Below are positions 21,387 to 23,819 of a DNA stretch of 23,819 bases, one piece after another. The DNA comes from DASWED01 sp036394995 (GTDB taxonomy: Bacteria > Actinomycetota > UBA4738 > JACQTL01), in the NCBI GenBank assembly GCA_036394995.1, contig DASWED010000050.1, positions 1 through 23,819 of the forward strand, written 5' to 3'. The notes beneath the pieces were generated by a model. That model searched no databases. It saw only the letters and a program-made list of their open reading frames with translations, and was not told the origin of the DNA. Position numbers and translations under genes: made by a program. Numbering within the stretch: position 1 is the first letter of the stretch; every line of letters begins with the position of its first letter.

Positions 21387-21845
21387 TCAGTTCTCGACGA
21401 CGGTGCTCCGGAGGATGGGGTAGCCGCTGTCCAGGCAGTCGGCCTCCGAGCGGAGCGCGTTCGGCTCGTAGTCTCGCGGGACCACGACGTAGTTGAACCG
21501 CCACAGCGGCGAATACCGCTCCATGCCCGGCACCGAGTCGTAGATGTTGAGCTGACCGGGCACGCGCTCGGGTTCGCGCACGGGCTTGCCGCGCTCGTCC
21601 AGCTCGGCGTCGTACACGACCTGGTACTCCTGCGCCACCTTCACCAGGTCGAGGTCGACCTCCACCTCCCCGAGCTCCGACGCGAACACCACCCTGCCGT
21701 CGAACCAGACGCGCTCGATGTTCAGGCCGAACGGGTTCGAATACGTGAGGTCCTCGACGCCCTCGCGCCAGGGCGAGGGCTCTTCCAGGTCGGCCGGCTC
21801 GCCGTGGGTGATCCGCCACACGCCCTCGGTGGCATCCGCGGTCAT
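21387..21845 (-). CDS. Conserved-looking protein of unknown function, downstream of sufB
   Basis: 152 residues, no signal peptide or membrane segment. The protein is acidic, with beta-rich stretches: NPFGLNIERVWFDGRVVF (37-54), EVEVDLDLVKVAQEYQVVYDA (60-80), and a C-terminal YSPLWRFNYVVVPRDYEPNA (111-130), then LRS and a final RSTVVEN. The PLW-x-x-N-x-V ... LRS pattern recalls an actinobacterial domain of unknown function found alone or beside cupredoxin-like domains, but I cannot name it with confidence. Start ATG 21843-21845 is 14 bp after the sufB stop, with only a weak GGGAC upstream, so it probably shares the sufB transcript. A Fe-S role is suggested only by position. Confidence 0.7.
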   Translation of the reverse strand: MTADATEGVWRITHGEPADLEEPSPWREGVEDLTYSNPFGLNIERVWFDGRVVFASELGEVEVDLDLVKVAQEYQVVYDAELDERGKPVREPERVPGQLNIYDSVPGMERYSPLWRFNYVVVPRDYEPNALRSEADCLDSGYPILRSTVVEN

Positions 21846-21859
21846 CGTGAGTCCCGGCG

Positions 21860-23819
21860 CTACCCGACCGAGCCCTCCATCTGGAGCTCGATGAGGCGGT
21901 TCAGCTCCACGGCGTACTCCATGGGGAGCTCGCGGGTGATGGGCTCGATGAACCCATTGACGATCATCGCGGTCGCCTCGGCTTCCGTCAGCCCCCGGCT
22001 CATCAGGTAGAAGAGCTGATCGTCGCCGACCTTGCTCACCGTGGCCTCGTGGCCCAGTGCTGCGGTCTCGTCCTCGACCTCGATGTACGGGTACGTGTCC
22101 GAACGGGAGTCGTCGTCGAGGATCAGCGCGTCGCACCGGACCGTCGACTTCGCGTGGTGGGCGTCCGGCTCCACCCGGATCAGGCCGCGGTACCCGGTCC
22201 GCCCGCCGTCCTTGCTCACCGACTTCGAGTTGATCACGCTGGTCGTGTACGGCGCCGCGTGGATGGCCTTCCCGCCGGCGTCGGTGTGCATGCCCTTGCC
22301 GGCGTAGGCGACCGACAGCACCTCGCCCCGGGCGCCCTTTCCGAGCAGGTAGATCGAGGGGTACTTCATCGTGATCTTGGAGTTGTGCACCAGGAGACCG
22401 TTCGCGACGAAGTTGTGGGCGCCCTCCACCTCGATGTCGTACGTGGGCTCGTGGAGCAGCTCCTGGATCTCGGCGACCGGGGTGAACTCCAGTCGGGACT
22501 CCTGCGCTCGATGCATCCGGATGGGATCCAGGTGGTCCCGGAGGTTCATGTTGACCGCGTACCCGACGTACTCCTTGGCCTCCCTGCCCAACGTGAGCTT
22601 CCGATCCGTCACGTACCTGCTGATCTTTCCGGGGTTGAGGCCGCAGCTGATGGCCAGGAGCCTGAGGTCGTCGAGCAGCTCCCGGTTCGCGGACGAGAAC
22701 GTGAGCTGGCCGTACTGGATCCCGTTGCGCTCCGAGCGTTCGCGGACGTGTCCTTCGGTGTCGAGCAGGCCCTCGATCAGGGCCAGGCGCTGCGACACGG
22801 GGAGCCCCCAGACCCACGCGGGGATTCGCTTCGTCTTCGCGGTGCCGAACACGCCGAGCCACCGGAAGAAGTCGGCGAGGACCGTGGAGCTCACCGCGAG
22901 CGCGACGGGCCCTTTCTGGCGCCCCTCGACCTCGAAGACCTCCTTGAGGGCGACCTCCAGCTTCGTGCGCGACTTGTCGAGCGGCGGGACCGCGAAGTAC
23001 ACGCGGTTGGGAGTGCCGGAGCTGTTCACCTCCATGTAGCCGTCACCGAGGTACGCCCCGAGCAGCCACATGAGGGTCTCGTCGGTCTGCTCTGGAAGCC
23101 GCAGGGAGGTCTTCGGACGGCCACGGACGTGACCCGAGTACCGGTAGTCGCGAAGGTCGCGGGACGAGCCGACATCCGGAAGACCACGGACCACGCCGAT
23201 CCGGTCGCCGACGCGGATGTCGCGCAGGGCCTTCCACCCGACGACCCCCGTGCCGGCGGGCGACGCCGGCCCCAGGACAAGGAACGGGTGGTTGGCGGTG
23301 GCCTTGATCTCGCGATGGTTCTTCGTGCGGACCCGGAACACCTGCTGGATGCCGCTGTCCTTGAGGCCGAGGACGCGCCGCTTGATCGGTTCCATCCGCT
23401 CCAGGTCGTAGGCCCACACCTCGTCGTCCGGACCGAGGTCCCTGATCGCGGTCGGTCGGCCGCCCGTGGAGATGAGCGCGTCGCCGGTGAGGCATCCGAT
23501 GTTGCCGTCGATCCACTCCATGACGGCGTCCTCGTAGGCCGCCGCCCGCTTGGTCACGAGGTTGTACACGTTCGTGGACCAGTTCTGGATCGTGGTGTAC
23601 CGGACCCGGGCACCCTTCTTGACGACGATCTCGACCACCGCGGAGTGCAGCGAGTCGGTCGTGTAGATCGGGGCGGAACAGCCCTCGACGTAGTGCACGT
23701 ACGCGCCCTCGTCGGCGATGATCAGCGTCCGCTCGAACTGGCCCATGTTCTCGGCGTTGATCCGGAAGTAGGCCTGCAGCGGGATGTCCACGTGCACGCC
23801 CGGCGGCACGTAGATGAAA
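21860..23819 (-). CDS. sufB: SufB scaffold protein interrupted by an intein (5' truncated)
   Basis: The frame is open to the right edge; the GTG at 23807-23809 is an internal Val in FIYVPPGV, so the real start lies outside. The N-extein part runs to EWIDGNIG and includes HYVEGCSAPIYTTDSLH. The C-extein resumes with SKITMKYPSIYLLGKGARGE and contains STVRCDALILDDDSRSDTYPYIEVED, whose Cys matches the essential SufB Cys, and ends in ITRELPMEYAVELNRLIELQ. Between them sits a 371-codon intein. Removing it joins GNIG to SKITMKYP, the uninterrupted SufB sequence. SufB carries the nascent cluster on the SufBCD platform. SufD, its partner, is 4.6 kb downstream instead of adjacent. Confidence 0.96.
   Translation of the reverse strand, partial: FIYVPPGVHVDIPLQAYFRINAENMGQFERTLIIADEGAYVHYVEGCSAPIYTTDSLHSAVVEIVVKKGARVRYTTIQNWSTNVYNLVTKRAAAYEDAVMEWIDGNIGCLTGDALISTGGRPTAIRDLGPDDEVWAYDLERMEPIKRRVLGLKDSGIQQVFRVRTKNHREIKATANHPFLVLGPASPAGTGVVGWKALRDIRVGDRIGVVRGLPDVGSSRDLRDYRYSGHVRGRPKTSLRLPEQTDETLMWLLGAYLGDGYMEVNSSGTPNRVYFAVPPLDKSRTKLEVALKEVFEVEGRQKGPVALAVSSTVLADFFRWLGVFGTAKTKRIPAWVWGLPVSQRLALIEGLLDTEGHVRERSERNGIQYGQLTFSSANRELLDDLRLLAISCGLNPGKISRYVTDRKLTLGREAKEYVGYAVNMNLRDHLDPIRMHRAQESRLEFTPVAEIQELLHEPTYDIEVEGAHNFVANGLLVHNSKITMKYPSIYLLGKGARGEVLSVAYAGKGMHTDAGGKAIHAAPYTTSVINSKSVSKDGGRTGYRGLIRVEPDAHHAKSTVRCDALILDDDSRSDTYPYIEVEDETAALGHEATVSKVGDDQLFYLMSRGLTEAEATAMIVNGFIEPITRELPMEYAVELNRLIELQMEGSVG
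22382..23494 (-). mobile_element. Intein with LAGLIDADG homing endonuclease inside SufB
   Basis: 371 residues, from C1 (codon 23492-23494) to N371 (codon 22382-22384), followed by Ser+1. Splicing blocks are complete: A (CLTGDALIST), B (TANHPFLVL at 67-75 with the TxxH motif), F/G (TYDIEVEGAHNFVANG, then LLVHN). The central endonuclease has both dodecapeptide motifs, LLGAYLGDGYM (144-154) and LIEGLLDTEGHV (239-250), each with its acidic catalytic residue, plus the KRIPAWVWGLP block D (222-232). Both splicing and DNA cleavage therefore look intact. SufB inteins are known in mycobacteria and other lineages at a few conserved sites. Here the site is between GNIG and SK. In known SufB inteins splicing can respond to redox stress. 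Confidence 0.96.

Noticed and set aside
17418..21845. The genes between sufB and sufD as a transposon or genomic island
   Set aside because: No transposase, integrase, tRNA, terminal repeats or shift in base composition can be seen at either edge.
23807..23809. GTG as the start of sufB
   Set aside because: The frame continues upstream as F-I-Y before the Val, matching internal SufB sequence, so the gene is cut by the window edge.

Overview
The window is very GC-rich, tightly packed chromosomal DNA. It probably comes from an uncultured or little-studied actinobacterium. Pointers are a mycothiol-dependent maleylpyruvate isomerase-family protein, a SUF cluster with SufU and a Rieske protein, an ECF sigma/anti-sigma pair of the SigK/RskA type, frequent GTG/TTG starts, and many starts preceded only by a TANNNT -10 box (leaderless architecture). 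I see no rRNA, tRNA, CRISPR array, transposase or phage gene. Most long reading frames opposite the genes listed here are high-GC shadows.

Left part (1-6100): the 3' end of a Rieske-type ring-hydroxylating oxygenase and a VanZ-like membrane protein lie on the + strand. On the - strand is a methionine operon: promoter, SAM-clan riboswitch, intrinsic terminator, a MetE N-terminal-like protein, a core MetE with all four zinc ligands, and a small Cys-containing protein. A secreted protein of unknown function follows on +. Then, on -, come glycerate kinase, a YbaK-type deacylase apparently starting at CTG, and an ErpA/IscA-type Fe-S carrier with its own promoter.

Middle (6100-13000): a DinB/MDMPI-fold protein is transcribed divergently from glycerate kinase across 27 bp. 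It is followed by an ECF sigma factor translationally coupled to a zinc-binding membrane anti-sigma factor. On the - strand are a CaX-type Ca2+/H+ antiporter overlapping a DUF2207 membrane protein, then a methyltransferase abutting a FemAB/BioF2-like N-acyltransferase.

Right part (13000-23819): an iron-sulfur assembly region, all on -. sufB enters from the right edge, is truncated there, and carries a complete 371-residue intein with an apparently intact LAGLIDADG endonuclease. A small unknown gene follows sufB closely. Then a molybdopterin oxidoreductase, a double VOC protein and a GNAT protein separate sufB from the rest of the pathway (sufD, Rieske ferredoxin, sufC, sufS, sufU), which has its own promoter and inverted repeats. 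SufBCD is the scaffold, SufS/SufU supply sulfur, and ErpA at about 4.2 kb would deliver clusters to targets.

The best candidates for a second look are the SufB intein at the GNIG/SK junction, the split suf cluster with a possible repressor site before sufD, the SAM-riboswitch-controlled split MetE operon with an uncharacterised third gene, and the recurrent leaderless promoters.
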